Below are positions 21,877-31,300 of a stretch of 64,000 nt of DNA, in pieces (positions within the stretch are counted from its first letter, which is position 1; each line of letters starts with the position of its first letter). Below the pieces are notes generated by a model. It ran no database searches and was not told the origin of the DNA. It was given only the letters and a program-made list of their open reading frames with translations. The translations under genes were made by a program, and so were the position numbers. Source of the stretch: Borrelia duttonii Ly. GTDB lineage: Bacteria; Spirochaetota; Spirochaetia; Borreliales; Borreliaceae. The DNA lies in contig NC_011229.1 of assembly GCF_000019685.1 (NCBI RefSeq), positions 620,001-684,000 of the forward strand, read 5' to 3'.

Positions 21877-23715
21877 TTAAGAAATAGATATTTTAAATAG
21901 TATAAATACACTTCCATTTTGATCTTTAGATGCCAGGATATTGTTTGAATCCCATCCAATAACTATGTTTGTTAATTTAATTAAGTTTTCTAATTCTAGT
22001 CCAGCTTTTAGATATAAGGTGTTTTTTGGAAAATTAAGGGTTCCTAGCATATGAGCACCTACATATGGAATTATATATGTATTTGGTGACATAGATTTTA
22101 AAGGTATTGCATAATCAAGGTATAATGCACCTCCAAGTTGAGTTGCGCTAGCAAATTCAATGTTGGTTTTATTTGTGGTGGTAGTGTTTGGAGTAAGAGC
22201 TGCTATTATGTCATCTGATTTAGGTTTGTCTCTTAAGAGATCATAAATTCCTATTGAGGCTATCCAACCAAGTCCAGGGATAATACCTTTTTTATTATCT
22301 TCGTAAGTTGAAAGTTCTGCATTCAATGTTTGAAATGATTTTTGGGCGATTTTTTGTATTAACGTATTTGAAGATGTAGGTCTATATAGACTTTTTCCAT
22401 AATTAATTCCAAATCCGATGCCGGATTTTTTATCTTGTGCGCCAAATATTCGTTTGTTATAAGATTTACTTCCACTAATTTCCCAAGATTCTTCTTCTCC
22501 TTCATTTGTATTCCAGGCAAGTCCTATACCAGTTCCCACAGAGAATTCAAAATTGGGGGTTCTTTTTGTATCGAATTGAAGCTTATTGCTTACTGGATCA
22601 AATTGCTTTTTTTCATCTGTGTTTGCTTTTCTAGATATGTGTCCAAGTATAGAAAAATCACTTGCAAATGGGTCTATTCCTAAATCGGAACCGGCATTTA
22701 GTAATAGATAAGTATTTTTATTGTTAATTTTTGTAAGACCAAGTTTGTAACTAACTCCAATGGAAGTTATTATAGATGCATTTGATAGAGTTGGATTTAC
22801 AAGATCTGAGTCTGTGACAGATGTATCTTTAAGACCATATGTTATTGAGGAATTATTGAATGTTGAGTTTCCGATTGCTCCTGATATTCCAAAATTTAAC
22901 TCAAGAGGATTTTTGACACTGATATTTGAATTATATTGTGTTAAATTGTTTTGTATTGGTTTCCATTTGACTTGCGTACCATAAAGTATACCTTTGTAAG
23001 TATCGTTATAAGGAATTGCCTCTTTATTTTTTTTATCCTCTTCAGAATCTTTGTCATTTTTTTTATTATTTCTATTTCCTGTTCCTGTTGCTCCAATTGA
23101 TAGTATGAGTTCTAATTGTGATGGAAGTTTGTATCCAAATTGAAGAGTTCCTATTTTTTTAGCTGTACTTCTTGAAAGAATTGTTCTTGTTGTTGCATTT
23201 TCCTTGTTTGGAAAACCGTAATATTGGCTTTGAATTTTACTTATTGGTGCAAAACTAAATAATGATTCTTGATTAAAGTTAAAATCAGTCATTGATTCCA
23301 TTTTAAGGTAAAAATCGTACATATTAATTTGTGCTGTAATATTTCCTACGCTAAATTTTATTGGTGTATTACTTTTTCCACTAGCGTTTAAGCATAGACT
23401 TTCTACTTTAACATAAGCTGAGAGAGGATCATTATTACCTACTTCTTTTGTATTTATATATGGTGTAATTTTAATTCCCACATTGGTTTTATTTTCTAAA
23501 CCAGGAACAAGTTCATCCATATCAAATCTAAATTGGCTACTGTTGTCAAAAGTTAATGTAATAGGGAGTTTGAGATTTTGATTAAGTTCGGGTGTATTAT
23601 TGCTTGTATTTGTATTGTTTGAGTTATTACCATTAGTATCAGTCTCATTATCTTCAGCAAAAGCCATTATATGACTTAATATTATTACGAGTAGACATAT
23701 TATTGTTTTTGTCAT
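21877..23715 (-). CDS. p66: P66 outer-membrane porin (OMS66 family)
   Basis: 612 residues. A signal peptide ends at about AFA|EDN (residue 20). A low-complexity Asn/Thr stretch follows (22-45), then alternating amphipathic strands of a beta-barrel up to a short C-terminal strand. Segments such as SIGATGTGNRN, YKGILYGTQVKW and KSGIGFGINYGKSLYRP identify the Borrelia P66 porin, which forms large channels and in Lyme species binds beta3 integrins. A charged loop at 214-233 (NRNNKKNDKDSEEDKKNKEA) lies where, from memory, B31 has its integrin-binding QENDKD segment. AAAGGAG precedes the ATG. A 7-bp inverted repeat lies in the promoter region. The divergence from Lyme P66 supports a relapsing-fever lineage. 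Confidence 0.94.
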   Translation of the reverse strand: MTKTIICLLVIILSHIMAFAEDNETDTNGNNSNNTNTSNNTPELNQNLKLPITLTFDNSSQFRFDMDELVPGLENKTNVGIKITPYINTKEVGNNDPLSAYVKVESLCLNASGKSNTPIKFSVGNITAQINMYDFYLKMESMTDFNFNQESLFSFAPISKIQSQYYGFPNKENATTRTILSRSTAKKIGTLQFGYKLPSQLELILSIGATGTGNRNNKKNDKDSEEDKKNKEAIPYNDTYKGILYGTQVKWKPIQNNLTQYNSNISVKNPLELNFGISGAIGNSTFNNSSITYGLKDTSVTDSDLVNPTLSNASIITSIGVSYKLGLTKINNKNTYLLLNAGSDLGIDPFASDFSILGHISRKANTDEKKQFDPVSNKLQFDTKRTPNFEFSVGTGIGLAWNTNEGEEESWEISGSKSYNKRIFGAQDKKSGIGFGINYGKSLYRPTSSNTLIQKIAQKSFQTLNAELSTYEDNKKGIIPGLGWIASIGIYDLLRDKPKSDDIIAALTPNTTTTNKTNIEFASATQLGGALYLDYAIPLKSMSPNTYIIPYVGAHMLGTLNFPKNTLYLKAGLELENLIKLTNIVIGWDSNNILASKDQNGSVFILFKISIS

Positions 23716-23742
23716 TATGATATCTCCTTTGTTATAAGATAT

Positions 23743-23760
23743 AAACTTCTTTGGAAGTTT
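23743..23760 (-). promoter_or_regulatory. Inverted repeat in the p66 promoter region
   Basis: AAACTTC - CAAA - GAAGTTT (minus-strand reading) is a perfect 7-bp-arm repeat 27-45 nt before the p66 start. AT-rich -10-like sequences (TTATAT, TATAAC) lie directly downstream and AAAGGAG at 23724-23730. It could be an operator or a leader hairpin; neither is shown. Confidence 0.35.
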
Positions 23761-23872
23761 CTTTTAATAATTATATATTTATTATATATTTTAGGTATTA
23801 AGGGTTTTATGATTTTATAATATTAATTCTTATGTAAAAATTCAAGTAATTTTAAGGTATGTATAGATTATT

Positions 23873-23905
23873 CAAATAAGACCAACTATTTGTTAGTCTT
23901 ATTTG
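23873..23905 (-). terminator. Putative terminator hairpin behind lctP
   Basis: Arms CAAATAAGACCAAC and GTTAGTCTTATTTG pair over 14 bp with one C-A mismatch and a TATTT loop. The hairpin lies 34 nt beyond the lctP stop and before the p66 promoter region. There is no long T-run on the minus strand after it, so the strength is unclear. Confidence 0.55.
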
Positions 23906-23938
23906 TTAATATTATGATATATCTAAATTTATTATTTA

Positions 23939-25441
23939 TTATAATAAGAAGTAAACCAGAATTCCCGATATTAAAATGTATCCAATAGCATATATAATGG
24001 TTTTAGATAATAATTTTCCTTCTTGTCCAATAAGTCCTGCAGTTGTTGTTGCGATTGTTATGTTTTGAGGAGAAATCATTTTTCCTCCTGTTGCTCCTGT
24101 TGTATTTGCAGCTGATAGCCAATATGGATTAATATCAATATTGGTTGCAATTTGTGTTTGTAAAGGTCCAAATAAAACATTTGAAACAGTATCGCTTCCT
24201 GTTAAGAAAGTCCCCAAAGCGCCAATTAATGGGCTAAATAGTGGATATAATGTGCCTGTTAATGTTGAGATGCCATCTGCAAGATCTTTGATCATTCCAC
24301 TATGTGTCATTAATCTTGATATTGATACTATGCATATAATTACAAATGAAGACAATGCTAGTTTTTTTATTGTGAGGAGGAATGTTTTTAGTTGATCAAG
24401 TATAGGGACACCTCTTATTGAATAAGATATTATGGTTGCAAGAATAATTAGAAGTCCTGGTGAAGTTAGCCATTTAAATTGTAGTGGCTTTGCTCCTGGA
24501 TAAATTTCGAGAATTGTTTTAAAGTTTGATAAGTATTTATTTATTGAGTGAAACAGTGGGGAAACAATTATTATAAGTGAAACTATTAAAATATATGGCA
24601 TGCAGGCAAGGAATCCTTGCATTTTTGATACTTTTATTTTATTGCAAGTTTTATTTTCTTTGTCAAAAAATTTTGCATAGATTATTATTATTGCCATTAC
24701 CGGTATGCTTCCAATTATTGCAGGAAGTTCTGGTCCTAGGATTTTTGAAACATAAACTTGCGATATTGCAATAGATGCACCTGATAGTAGTGTTAGTATA
24801 AACATTCCTCCTTTAAGGCTTTTAATTCCTCCTCCTACAAGAATAACCAATATAAATGGTATCAAAAGTGTTGGAATTATTAGTTGTAAAGAGATGTCAT
24901 AAGATAACATTTTAACGTCTAACTCTGTTGCTTGTGCTAGAGATATTATAGGAATTCCTACCGAACCATAAGCAGTTGAAGATGTATCCATGATTAGACA
25001 TAAAAGACATGCAAAAAATGGTTCAAATCCCATTGCTATTAGTATTGATACAGGAATTGCAACAGCAGTTCCATATCCTGCAACTCCTTCCAAGAAGTTA
25101 CCAAATCCCCATGCTACCAACAAAATGATTATTCGCCTGTCAGAAGATACATTTGATAACATTGCTTTTATGATTTGCATGTCATTTTGGCTTTCAGCCA
25201 TTTTATATGTAAAAATAGCAGCTACTATTACAATAATTATTGGCCATATTCCCATTATTGTTCCTTCAAGAATTGCAAGACTTGTATTGCTTATTCCTAG
25301 GTTTTTGTCAAATAAAACTATTGCAATAGTAACTATTAAACATATTGGTATGACATAATAAGCTGGTTTTTTTATTATTCCAAGCCCAATAATAATTATT
25401 ATAATTGGAATTACTGCTTTAATGAAATTATATAAATTCAT
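23939..25441 (-). CDS. lctP: L-lactate permease (LctP family)
   Basis: Proton-coupled lactate carrier of the inner membrane with 12 or more helices; in Borrelia, where lactate is the main fermentation end product, export is the likely direction. 500 residues from the ATG at 25441. The frame is open from an ATG at 25474, but an AAAAGGAG lies inside that extension and precedes the 25441 codon (at about 13 nt, rather far), and the shorter form starts with the usual hydrophobic segment. Family stretches include GYGTAVAIPVSILIAMGF, SSTAYGSVGIPI, TFLTGSDTVSNVLFG and AANTTGATGGKMISPQNITI. It is divergent from dacA with 80 nt between the starts. Confidence 0.95.
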   Translation of the reverse strand: MNLYNFIKAVIPIIIIIIGLGIIKKPAYYVIPICLIVTIAIVLFDKNLGISNTSLAILEGTIMGIWPIIIVIVAAIFTYKMAESQNDMQIIKAMLSNVSSDRRIIILLVAWGFGNFLEGVAGYGTAVAIPVSILIAMGFEPFFACLLCLIMDTSSTAYGSVGIPIISLAQATELDVKMLSYDISLQLIIPTLLIPFILVILVGGGIKSLKGGMFILTLLSGASIAISQVYVSKILGPELPAIIGSIPVMAIIIIYAKFFDKENKTCNKIKVSKMQGFLACMPYILIVSLIIIVSPLFHSINKYLSNFKTILEIYPGAKPLQFKWLTSPGLLIILATIISYSIRGVPILDQLKTFLLTIKKLALSSFVIICIVSISRLMTHSGMIKDLADGISTLTGTLYPLFSPLIGALGTFLTGSDTVSNVLFGPLQTQIATNIDINPYWLSAANTTGATGGKMISPQNITIATTTAGLIGQEGKLLSKTIIYAIGYILISGILVYFLL

Positions 25442-25521
25442 AATTGAATGTGAGCTCCTTTTTCTATTTACCATTTAATTCTATAACAAATTTTTATGCA
25501 ATAATATACAATATTTATTGT

Positions 25522-26445
25522 ATGAAAATTATTTTTATCATTATGAGCATGTTTCTTTTATTTAATGCTTATAAACTATTTTCAATTACTTTGTTGCAAA
25601 TTGAAAAAGTGGTTTTGGATGCCAAGTCAGTCGTTTTGCTTGATTGTGATACTAAATGCGTTCTTTATTCCAAGAATCCAAATTTGGTTTTTCCTCCAGC
25701 ATCGCTTACTAAGCTTGTTACTATTTATACTGCTTTAGTTGAGGCAAAAAAGCAAAATATAGATTTAAATGCTATTGTTCCCATTAGTAGTTCTGCCTCA
25801 TATTATAATTTGCCTTTAGATTCTTCATTAATGTTTTTAGAAGAAGGTCATAAGGTAACTTTTGAAGAATTGCTTAAGGGGCTTGTAGTTTCTTCTGGTA
25901 ATGATGCTGCTATTGCTATTGCAGAATTTATAGTTGGTAAAGATTTAAATAATTTTGTTAATTTGATGAATGATAATGTTTTTAAATTGAAACTTATAAA
26001 TACAAGTTTTGTTGATACATCAGGTTATAGTAAAAATAATAAAATTACAGCATTAGAGATGGCATTATTTGCAAAAACTTATATAGATGAATTTGAATTT
26101 ATGCTGAAGATACATTCTCTTAAAGATTTTATTTATCCAAAACCTGAAAATTTGGGTAGTACTTCTTCTTCAAAGATGTTAAATTTGAAACAAGATAATA
26201 AAAATATTTTGATATTGAATTATCCTTATGCTGATGGATTGAAAACGGGTTATATTAAGACATCTGGTTTAAATTTAGTTGCCACAGCTAAAAAAGATGA
26301 TATAAGATTAATAGCTGTTATTTTAGGGGTTAGTAAGGGAGTTGATAATATTGGAGAGAAGAAACGTTCATTAATTGCACAGAAATTGTTTGAATATGGA
26401 TTTGATCATTATTCTAAATTTTTTTGCATTGGCAAAAATAAATGA
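25522..26445 (+). CDS. dacA: D-alanyl-D-alanine carboxypeptidase (PBP5-type S11 family)
   Basis: Trims the last D-alanine from peptidoglycan side chains in the periplasm. 307 residues from ATG 25522. Three active-site motifs are intact: SLTK at 61-64, SGN at 125-127 and KTG at 241-243. An N-terminal hydrophobic segment (4-20) serves as signal or anchor. The open frame reaches back to a TTG at 25444, but that would add 26 residues ahead of the signal sequence, so I reject it. No C-terminal PBP5 stalk domain or amphipathic anchor is present: the enzyme is at the short end of the family. Confidence 0.94.
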   Translation: MKIIFIIMSMFLLFNAYKLFSITLLQIEKVVLDAKSVVLLDCDTKCVLYSKNPNLVFPPASLTKLVTIYTALVEAKKQNIDLNAIVPISSSASYYNLPLDSSLMFLEEGHKVTFEELLKGLVVSSGNDAAIAIAEFIVGKDLNNFVNLMNDNVFKLKLINTSFVDTSGYSKNNKITALEMALFAKTYIDEFEFMLKIHSLKDFIYPKPENLGSTSSSKMLNLKQDNKNILILNYPYADGLKTGYIKTSGLNLVATAKKDDIRLIAVILGVSKGVDNIGEKKRSLIAQKLFEYGFDHYSKFFCIGKNK

Positions 26446-26698
26446 AAAAAGATATAATGGGGTTGTGATTTATTTTTTCTTTAAAATAGTTTTGAATAGA
26501 TTTTGAAGAGAGGTTATTTTAGATAATAAATTCTAACATTAAAATATTGCGTGCTATATTGAGAAGTGATTAAAGATTTAGAGGGTTGATTCCTGAATAC
26601 TTTTCAATTATAAATATTAGGTTTATTTGTTTAATTGTATTTGAAAAGTAAAACGTTTAACAGTATTTTATATGGTTTTATAAAAATTTTTTGAGAGA
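26446..26698. other. Gene-free interval between dacA and cheD
   Basis: About 250 nt without a credible reading frame, repeat or strong promoter. It is AT-rich with scattered AT-rich -10-like words. GAGAGAG lies directly before cheD. Confidence 0.6.
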
Positions 26699-26710
26699 GT
26701 GATTAATTTT

Positions 26711-27202
26711 ATGTTAAATCATTTTAATTTTAAATTAAAGAGAGATGTTACGATAATCATACCGGGTGAGGCTTTTGTATCAAATGATAGGGTTATATCT
26801 ACAATACTTGGGTCTTGTGTTTCTGTTGTTCTTTATGATGAATTTCGTAAGCTTATAGGATTAAATCATTATGTATTAGTGAAATCCGATTTAGTGGTAG
26901 ATGACCTTAAAAAGGGTAGGTATGGTGTTTATGCTATTCCTATGTTAATTGATGCTATGATAGAAAATGGTGCATCAAAAAGTAATCTTAAAGCCAAGCT
27001 TTTTGGAGGTTCGAATTTTATGGCCAAAGGGACAATAAAGGTGGGTGTTGAAAATTCGTCGTTTGCACTTAGTGAATTAAAGAAATGTGGTATTCCAATT
27101 TTAGCTAAAGATTTGGGGCATTCTAAATCTAGAAAGATTTTTGTTTATCCTGAGGATTTTAGGGTTGTTGTTGAATATCCAGATGGTGCTAAAGTTTTTT
27201 AA
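26711..27202 (+). CDS. cheD: Chemoreceptor glutamine deamidase CheD
   Basis: Deamidates receptor glutamines and, with CheC/CheX-type phosphatases, tunes chemotaxis signalling. 163 residues from ATG 26711. The catalytic cysteine is C36 in LGSCVSVVLYD and the histidine H53 in GLNHYVL; the conserved GGSNFM and the KIFVYPEDFRV end are present. The frame is open from a GTG at 26699. The ATG gives MLNHFNFKLKRDV and a better distance from GAGAGAG (about 12 nt versus zero). It stands alone here; its substrates presumably include the two receptors at 11-15.6 kb. In B31 a UvrD-like helicase gene follows cheD (from memory); here only 178 nt of gene-free sequence follow. Confidence 0.95.
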   Translation: MLNHFNFKLKRDVTIIIPGEAFVSNDRVISTILGSCVSVVLYDEFRKLIGLNHYVLVKSDLVVDDLKKGRYGVYAIPMLIDAMIENGASKSNLKAKLFGGSNFMAKGTIKVGVENSSFALSELKKCGIPILAKDLGHSKSRKIFVYPEDFRVVVEYPDGAKVF

Positions 27203-27380
27203 TTTTTTATATGCAATTTAGTGTATATTTAAATCTTATTTGTAATATGTATCAACTTGATAAATTGAGTATGTGTTATTTAGTATGTTTTTGTTAAAAA
27301 TTGATTTTTTAAGTTGTGTTATATTTGATATATGGTAACTATACTTGTTCGTAATTGTAAATTTTTATTGGAAATAATAG

Positions 27381-28802
27381 ATGGAAAATATTGTAATACA
27401 TTATTTTAAGCAGATATCTCAAATTCCTAGATGTTCAAAGAATTTGAAAGGTATTAGTAATTTTGTTAAACAAGAAGCCATAAAATTTGGATTTTCTTTT
27501 AAAGAAGATAATGTTGGGAATATTGTTGTGAAGATTAAGGCTAATGAATGTGATAATGTTTTGCCTGTTATTTTACAAGCTCATACAGATATGGTTTGTG
27601 AAAAAAATGAATCTGTTGTACATGATTTTGAAAAAGATCCTATAAAGATCATCGAAGATGATGGATATTTTTTTGCATCAGGTACTACTCTTGGTGCTGA
27701 TAATGGAATTGGGGTTGCAATGATGCTTGCCATTATGAGTGAATCTTCTGCTTTTAAACATCCTGCTTTAGAACTTCTATTTACTGTTGATGAGGAGATA
27801 GGATTAATAGGAGCTATTGGACTTGATCCTAATTTATGCAGTGGCAAGATGTTAATTAATCTTGATGGAGAAGAAGAAGGCTATTTTTTGGTTGGTTGTG
27901 CTGGTTCTAGACTTGTTCATATTGATTTTGAGCCACGATATAGAAAATCTAAAAAAAAGACATGTGTTGAAATTTTATTTACAGGACTTCAAGGAGGCCA
28001 TTCTGGCGTAGATATTCATATTGATTTTGCTAATTCTTTGAAATTGATTTTTTTTGCATTAAATTCACTTAGAGAAAAAATATCATTTGAGATTGGACAT
28101 ATATCTGGTGGGTGTAAAAGTAATGCCATTCCTAGAGAGTCGAAGGCATTAATACTGATTGAAGATGAAGATTATTCTTTATTAGAGAGAGAATTAAAAA
28201 TGTTTAAGTGTTATGTTCACGAAATGCATAATCTTGATGTTGGTTTTGAAATTGTTTTAAAGAGAGTGAATTTTTGTGGTGATGTTTTAGATGACATAGA
28301 TCAGTGCAAACTTTTAGATATGGGAATGGCGTTTTTTCATGGAGTTCAAAAGGTTGAAAATTATGATGAAAAACTTGTTAGAACATCTTTAAATTTTGCT
28401 AGTCTGTTGAAAGTTGGGAATGAATATCAGTTTGTATTTACAATAAGATCTTTATTAGATATTGAAAAGGAATATATTTGTTGTCATTTAAAATCTATTA
28501 GCAAGCTTGCAGGTGCTAATTTTAAAATGATTTATGATTATTCTTCTTGGCAACCATCGAAACATAGTAAACTTCTAAGTCATTTGAAAAATGTATATAA
28601 AGATATGTATTTGAAAGAAGCTAAGACGGTAATGGTTCATGCTGGTCTTGAGACAGGAGTAATATCTGAAAAATTTGGAGAAATAGATGCGGTGACAATT
28701 GGGCCTTGGATCAATTATCCTCATACACCAAGAGAACGTGTTGATATTGCTTCAGTTGTTAGAGTTTATGATTTTTTAAAGAAAAGCTTGGAAACTTTGT
28801 GA
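27381..28802 (+). CDS. pepD: Aminoacyl-histidine dipeptidase (PepD, M20 family)
   Basis: Zinc dipeptidase of the cytoplasm that releases amino acids from Xaa-His and other dipeptides, which suits an amino-acid auxotroph living on imported peptides. 473 residues. M20 metal-site motifs in order: LQAHTDMVCEK (His-x-Asp), TTLGADNGIGVAM, FTVDEEIGLIGA (catalytic Glu-Glu), NLDGEEEG, a GGHSGVDIH lid, and a final GPWINYPHTPRER histidine. The order and length match PepD/PepV-like enzymes with an inserted lid domain. The ATG at 27381 has GGAAAT upstream, a weak site. No partner gene; a tRNA cluster follows. Confidence 0.95.
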   Translation: MENIVIHYFKQISQIPRCSKNLKGISNFVKQEAIKFGFSFKEDNVGNIVVKIKANECDNVLPVILQAHTDMVCEKNESVVHDFEKDPIKIIEDDGYFFASGTTLGADNGIGVAMMLAIMSESSAFKHPALELLFTVDEEIGLIGAIGLDPNLCSGKMLINLDGEEEGYFLVGCAGSRLVHIDFEPRYRKSKKKTCVEILFTGLQGGHSGVDIHIDFANSLKLIFFALNSLREKISFEIGHISGGCKSNAIPRESKALILIEDEDYSLLERELKMFKCYVHEMHNLDVGFEIVLKRVNFCGDVLDDIDQCKLLDMGMAFFHGVQKVENYDEKLVRTSLNFASLLKVGNEYQFVFTIRSLLDIEKEYICCHLKSISKLAGANFKMIYDYSSWQPSKHSKLLSHLKNVYKDMYLKEAKTVMVHAGLETGVISEKFGEIDAVTIGPWINYPHTPRERVDIASVVRVYDFLKKSLETL

Positions 28803-28848
28803 GATGTGAGTTTTTTTGATGTTATTTGGTTGTGAATATATATTTTGG

Positions 28849-28877
28849 TTGACTTAATTTTTGAATATATATAAAAT
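28849..28877 (+). promoter_or_regulatory. Promoter of the His-Arg-Leu-Gly tRNA cluster
   Basis: TTGACT (28849-28854), exactly 17 nt, then TAAAAT (28872-28877), about 25 nt before tRNA-His. The good fit to the sigma70 consensus and the position make this the likely start of the four-tRNA transcript, which may continue into tig. Confidence 0.75.
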
Positions 28878-28902
28878 GAAATTTGCATGTAATTGAGTAA
28901 TT

Positions 28903-28977
28903 GGTGGTTGTAGCTCAGTTGGTTAGAGCGCCGGGTTGTGGTTCCGGATGTCGCGGGTTCGAGTCCCGTCAGTCACC
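28903..28977 (+). tRNA. tRNA-His (GTG)
   Basis: Cloverleaf with acceptor GTGGTTG/CAGTCAC, anticodon loop TTGTGGT (GTG), and the extra G-1 at 28903 opposite C73, the identity element of tRNA-His. First of four tRNAs in a row. Confidence 0.96.
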
Positions 28978-28995
28978 TTTTATTTTTTGTTAAAT

Positions 28996-29069
28996 ACACC
29001 CATGGCTCAATTGGATAGAGCATTGGACTTCGGATCCAGAGGTTGCAGGTTCGAATCCTGCTGGGTGTG
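28996..29069 (+). tRNA. tRNA-Arg (TCG)
   Basis: Acceptor ACACCCA pairs perfectly with TGGGTGT; T arm GCAGG/CCTGC; anticodon loop CTTCGGA gives TCG, reading CGN arginine codons. Discriminator G. CCA is not encoded. Confidence 0.94.
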
Positions 29070-29126
29070 AAGTGTTGGTTTTGTACTTGCAAAAGCTTTT
29101 TAAGTTTTGTATACTACCTAAGGTAT

Positions 29127-29207
29127 GCAGGAGTGGTGGAACTGGCAGACACGCTAGACTTAGGATCTAGTGCCTTAGGCATGTGGGTTCAAGTCCCACC
29201 TTCTGCA
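29127..29207 (+). tRNA. tRNA-Leu (TAG)
   Basis: Acceptor GCAGGAG/CTTCTGC with one G-T pair; anticodon loop CTTAGGA (TAG); a long variable arm (GTGCCTTAGGCATG region), as expected for a class II tRNA; discriminator A. Confidence 0.95.
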
Positions 29208-29212
29208 AAAGT

Positions 29213-29284
29213 GCGAAAGTAACTCAGGGGTAGAGTATCACCTTGCCAAGGTGGAAGTCGCGGGTTCGAATCCCGTCTTTCGCT
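29213..29284 (+). tRNA. tRNA-Gly (GCC)
   Basis: Acceptor GCGAAAG/CTTTCGC; anticodon loop TTGCCAA (GCC); T arm CGGG/CCCG. It is 5 nt behind tRNA-Leu and ends 48 nt before trigger factor, so readthrough into tig is possible. Confidence 0.95.
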
Positions 29285-29332
29285 TAATTTTGGGAATTAT
29301 TAATGTTAAATCATTTTAATTAGAGGAATATT

Positions 29333-30679
29333 GTGATATTAACTAGTAATGTGAAATTAATGCCTGGTTCTAAAGTTGAAGCTGTTATTCAAATTTCAAA
29401 AGAATTTGTTAAGGCAAAATATAATGAAATCTTGAAAGATTATTCTTCTCGTCTTAAAGTTAAAGGATTTCGGACGGGTAGAGTTCCTTTTAGTATTATT
29501 GAAGGTAAATATTCTGACAATATTAGGGCTCTTGCTATAGAGAATCTAATTCATAAATCTTTGGAAGAATTCTTTGAAAGTGCAATTTATAAGCCATTAA
29601 GTTATGCTGTTCCTAAAATATTAGATGAAAAATTGGAAATAAATTTTGATAAAGATTTTGAGTTTACTTTTGTTTATGAATCTTATCCTGAATTTGAAAT
29701 TTCTGATATTTCAAATTTCAAAGTGGAAATTCCAGAAGTTGTTATTTCTGATTCTGATATAGAGGATGAGCTTAAATTGTTACAATTTGAAAATTCAATA
29801 ATTGTTGAGGATAATGGTAGTGTTAAAGTAGGTAGTATTGTTAGAGTCGATTTTGTGGAACTTGATGATTCTTTAAATGAGATTTTAGCAACTAAAAGAC
29901 AAGATTTTGTTCTTACCGTTGGTGAGTCTGATGATTATTATGGGTTTGGTTATGATATTATTGGAATGAAAAAAGACGAAGAGAAAATAGTGGAAAAAAA
30001 TTATGGTAGTGATTATAAGTTTAGTGAACTTGCTAATACTTCTAAGAGATTAAAGATAGGTGTTAAGGATATAAAGAGACGTGATATTCCTGAGCTTGAT
30101 GATGCTTTTGCAAAAGATGTTAAAGATAGTTTGAATACTTTGGAAGATCTTAGGGATTATGTAAGAGAAAATATGTTAAAAGTTGTTCAGGAAAAGACCA
30201 ACTCTCTCAAGCTTTCAAAGTTATTATCTGGTATTGCAGAAAAAGTAAATATAGATGTACCATCTTCTATGTTTGAAGCTGAATTAAAAAATGTTATTAA
30301 TGAATTTTCACATCAAAATAAGATTAACATTACTCAGTTGCAAAATTCTTCTACAGGTTTAGAGGGTGTTAATGATGTTTTTAAGGAAAATGTACTTAAT
30401 AAATTGAAATCTAAATTAGTTTTTCAGAAAATGGTAGATAATGATTCAAGCGAAGTTACGGAGCTTGATTTAGAGAATGAACTTATTAAGCAGGCTCAAA
30501 ATTTAAAAATGGCTCCTCAGGATGTTAAGAAATTTTATAAAGAAAGAAATTTATTTGGACTTTTAAAGGATGAAATTAAGAGACAAAAGGTTAAAGAGAA
30601 AATTTTACAAGATTTGGAAGAAATTAAGCTTGAAAAAGTTTCCTTTAGAGATTTTGTTAATTATAAAACAGGTGAATAA
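29333..30679 (+). CDS. tig: Trigger factor
   Basis: Ribosome-bound chaperone and prolyl isomerase that meets nascent chains. 448 residues. The ribosome-docking signature appears as KGFRTGRVP (usual GFRxGxxP) at about 44-52; an FKBP-like domain (about 155-245, [10 protein letters not shown]...[17 protein letters not shown]) and the helical C-terminal arms follow. The start is GTG with GAGGA at 29323-29327, five bases ahead. Its TAA overlaps the ATG of clpP by one base. tig-clpP-clpX(-lon) is a widespread gene order, and co-expression of chaperone and protease is expected. Confidence 0.96.
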   Translation: MILTSNVKLMPGSKVEAVIQISKEFVKAKYNEILKDYSSRLKVKGFRTGRVPFSIIEGKYSDNIRALAIENLIHKSLEEFFESAIYKPLSYAVPKILDEKLEINFDKDFEFTFVYESYPEFEISDISNFKVEIPEVVISDSDIEDELKLLQFENSIIVEDNGSVKVGSIVRVDFVELDDSLNEILATKRQDFVLTVGESDDYYGFGYDIIGMKKDEEKIVEKNYGSDYKFSELANTSKRLKIGVKDIKRRDIPELDDAFAKDVKDSLNTLEDLRDYVRENMLKVVQEKTNSLKLSKLLSGIAEKVNIDVPSSMFEAELKNVINEFSHQNKINITQLQNSSTGLEGVNDVFKENVLNKLKSKLVFQKMVDNDSSEVTELDLENELIKQAQNLKMAPQDVKKFYKERNLFGLLKDEIKRQKVKEKILQDLEEIKLEKVSFRDFVNYKTGE

Positions 30680-31278
30680 TGATAAGAGAATGTATGCATA
30701 ATTTGGTGCCTACTGTTGTAGAGCATACTGGAAATTATGAACGTGTGTTTGATATATATTCAAGATTATTACGAGATAGAATAATTTTTTTGAGTGGTGA
30801 GATTAATGATTTAAGAGGAGATACAGTCATTGCTCAACTTTTATTTTTAGAATCTGAAGACTCTAAAAAGGATATATATCTTTATATAAATTCTCCAGGA
30901 GGTAGTATTACTGCAGGACTTGCAATTTATGATACTATGCAGTATATCAAGCCAGATGTGAGAACGATTTGCATTGGTCAAGCGGCTTCAATGGCTGCGT
31001 TTTTACTTGCGGGAGGAGCTGTAGGTAAGAGGGAATCGTTGTCTTATTCAAGGATAATGATTCATCAACCTTGGGGTGGAATAGGTGGCCAAGCTAGTGA
31101 CATTAGTATACAAGCGAATGAAATTATAAGACTTAAGAGGTTAATAATAGATATTATGTCTGAAAAAATAGGAGTTTCTAAGGAAAAATTAGCTCTTGAT
31201 ATTGAAAGAGATTATTTTATGACACCAGAAGGTGCTTTGAATTATGGAATCATTGATAGCATTTTGGTGAGGAATTAA
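30679..31278 (+). CDS. clpP: ATP-dependent Clp protease proteolytic subunit
   Basis: Forms the tetradecameric serine peptidase chamber used by ClpX and ClpA/C unfoldases. 199 residues. The catalytic triad is visible: S104 in [10 protein letters not shown]129 in MIHQPWGG and D178 in ERDYFMT. The oxyanion glycine segment [10 protein letters not shown] is intact. The start overlaps the tig stop (TAATG), so translation is coupled. 22 nt separate it from clpX. B31 has another clpP elsewhere (from memory), so this is one of two. Confidence 0.97.
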   Translation: MIRECMHNLVPTVVEHTGNYERVFDIYSRLLRDRIIFLSGEINDLRGDTVIAQLLFLESEDSKKDIYLYINSPGGSITAGLAIYDTMQYIKPDVRTICIGQAASMAAFLLAGGAVGKRESLSYSRIMIHQPWGGIGGQASDISIQANEIIRLKRLIIDIMSEKIGVSKEKLALDIERDYFMTPEGALNYGIIDSILVRN

Positions 31279-31300
31279 TTTGAGTTTTAGGTGAGATTAT

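Noticed and set aside
25442-25474. N-terminal extension of LctP from ATG 25474
   Set aside because: AAAAGGAG lies inside it, and the extension is polar with no family match. The 25441 ATG gives the usual hydrophobic start.
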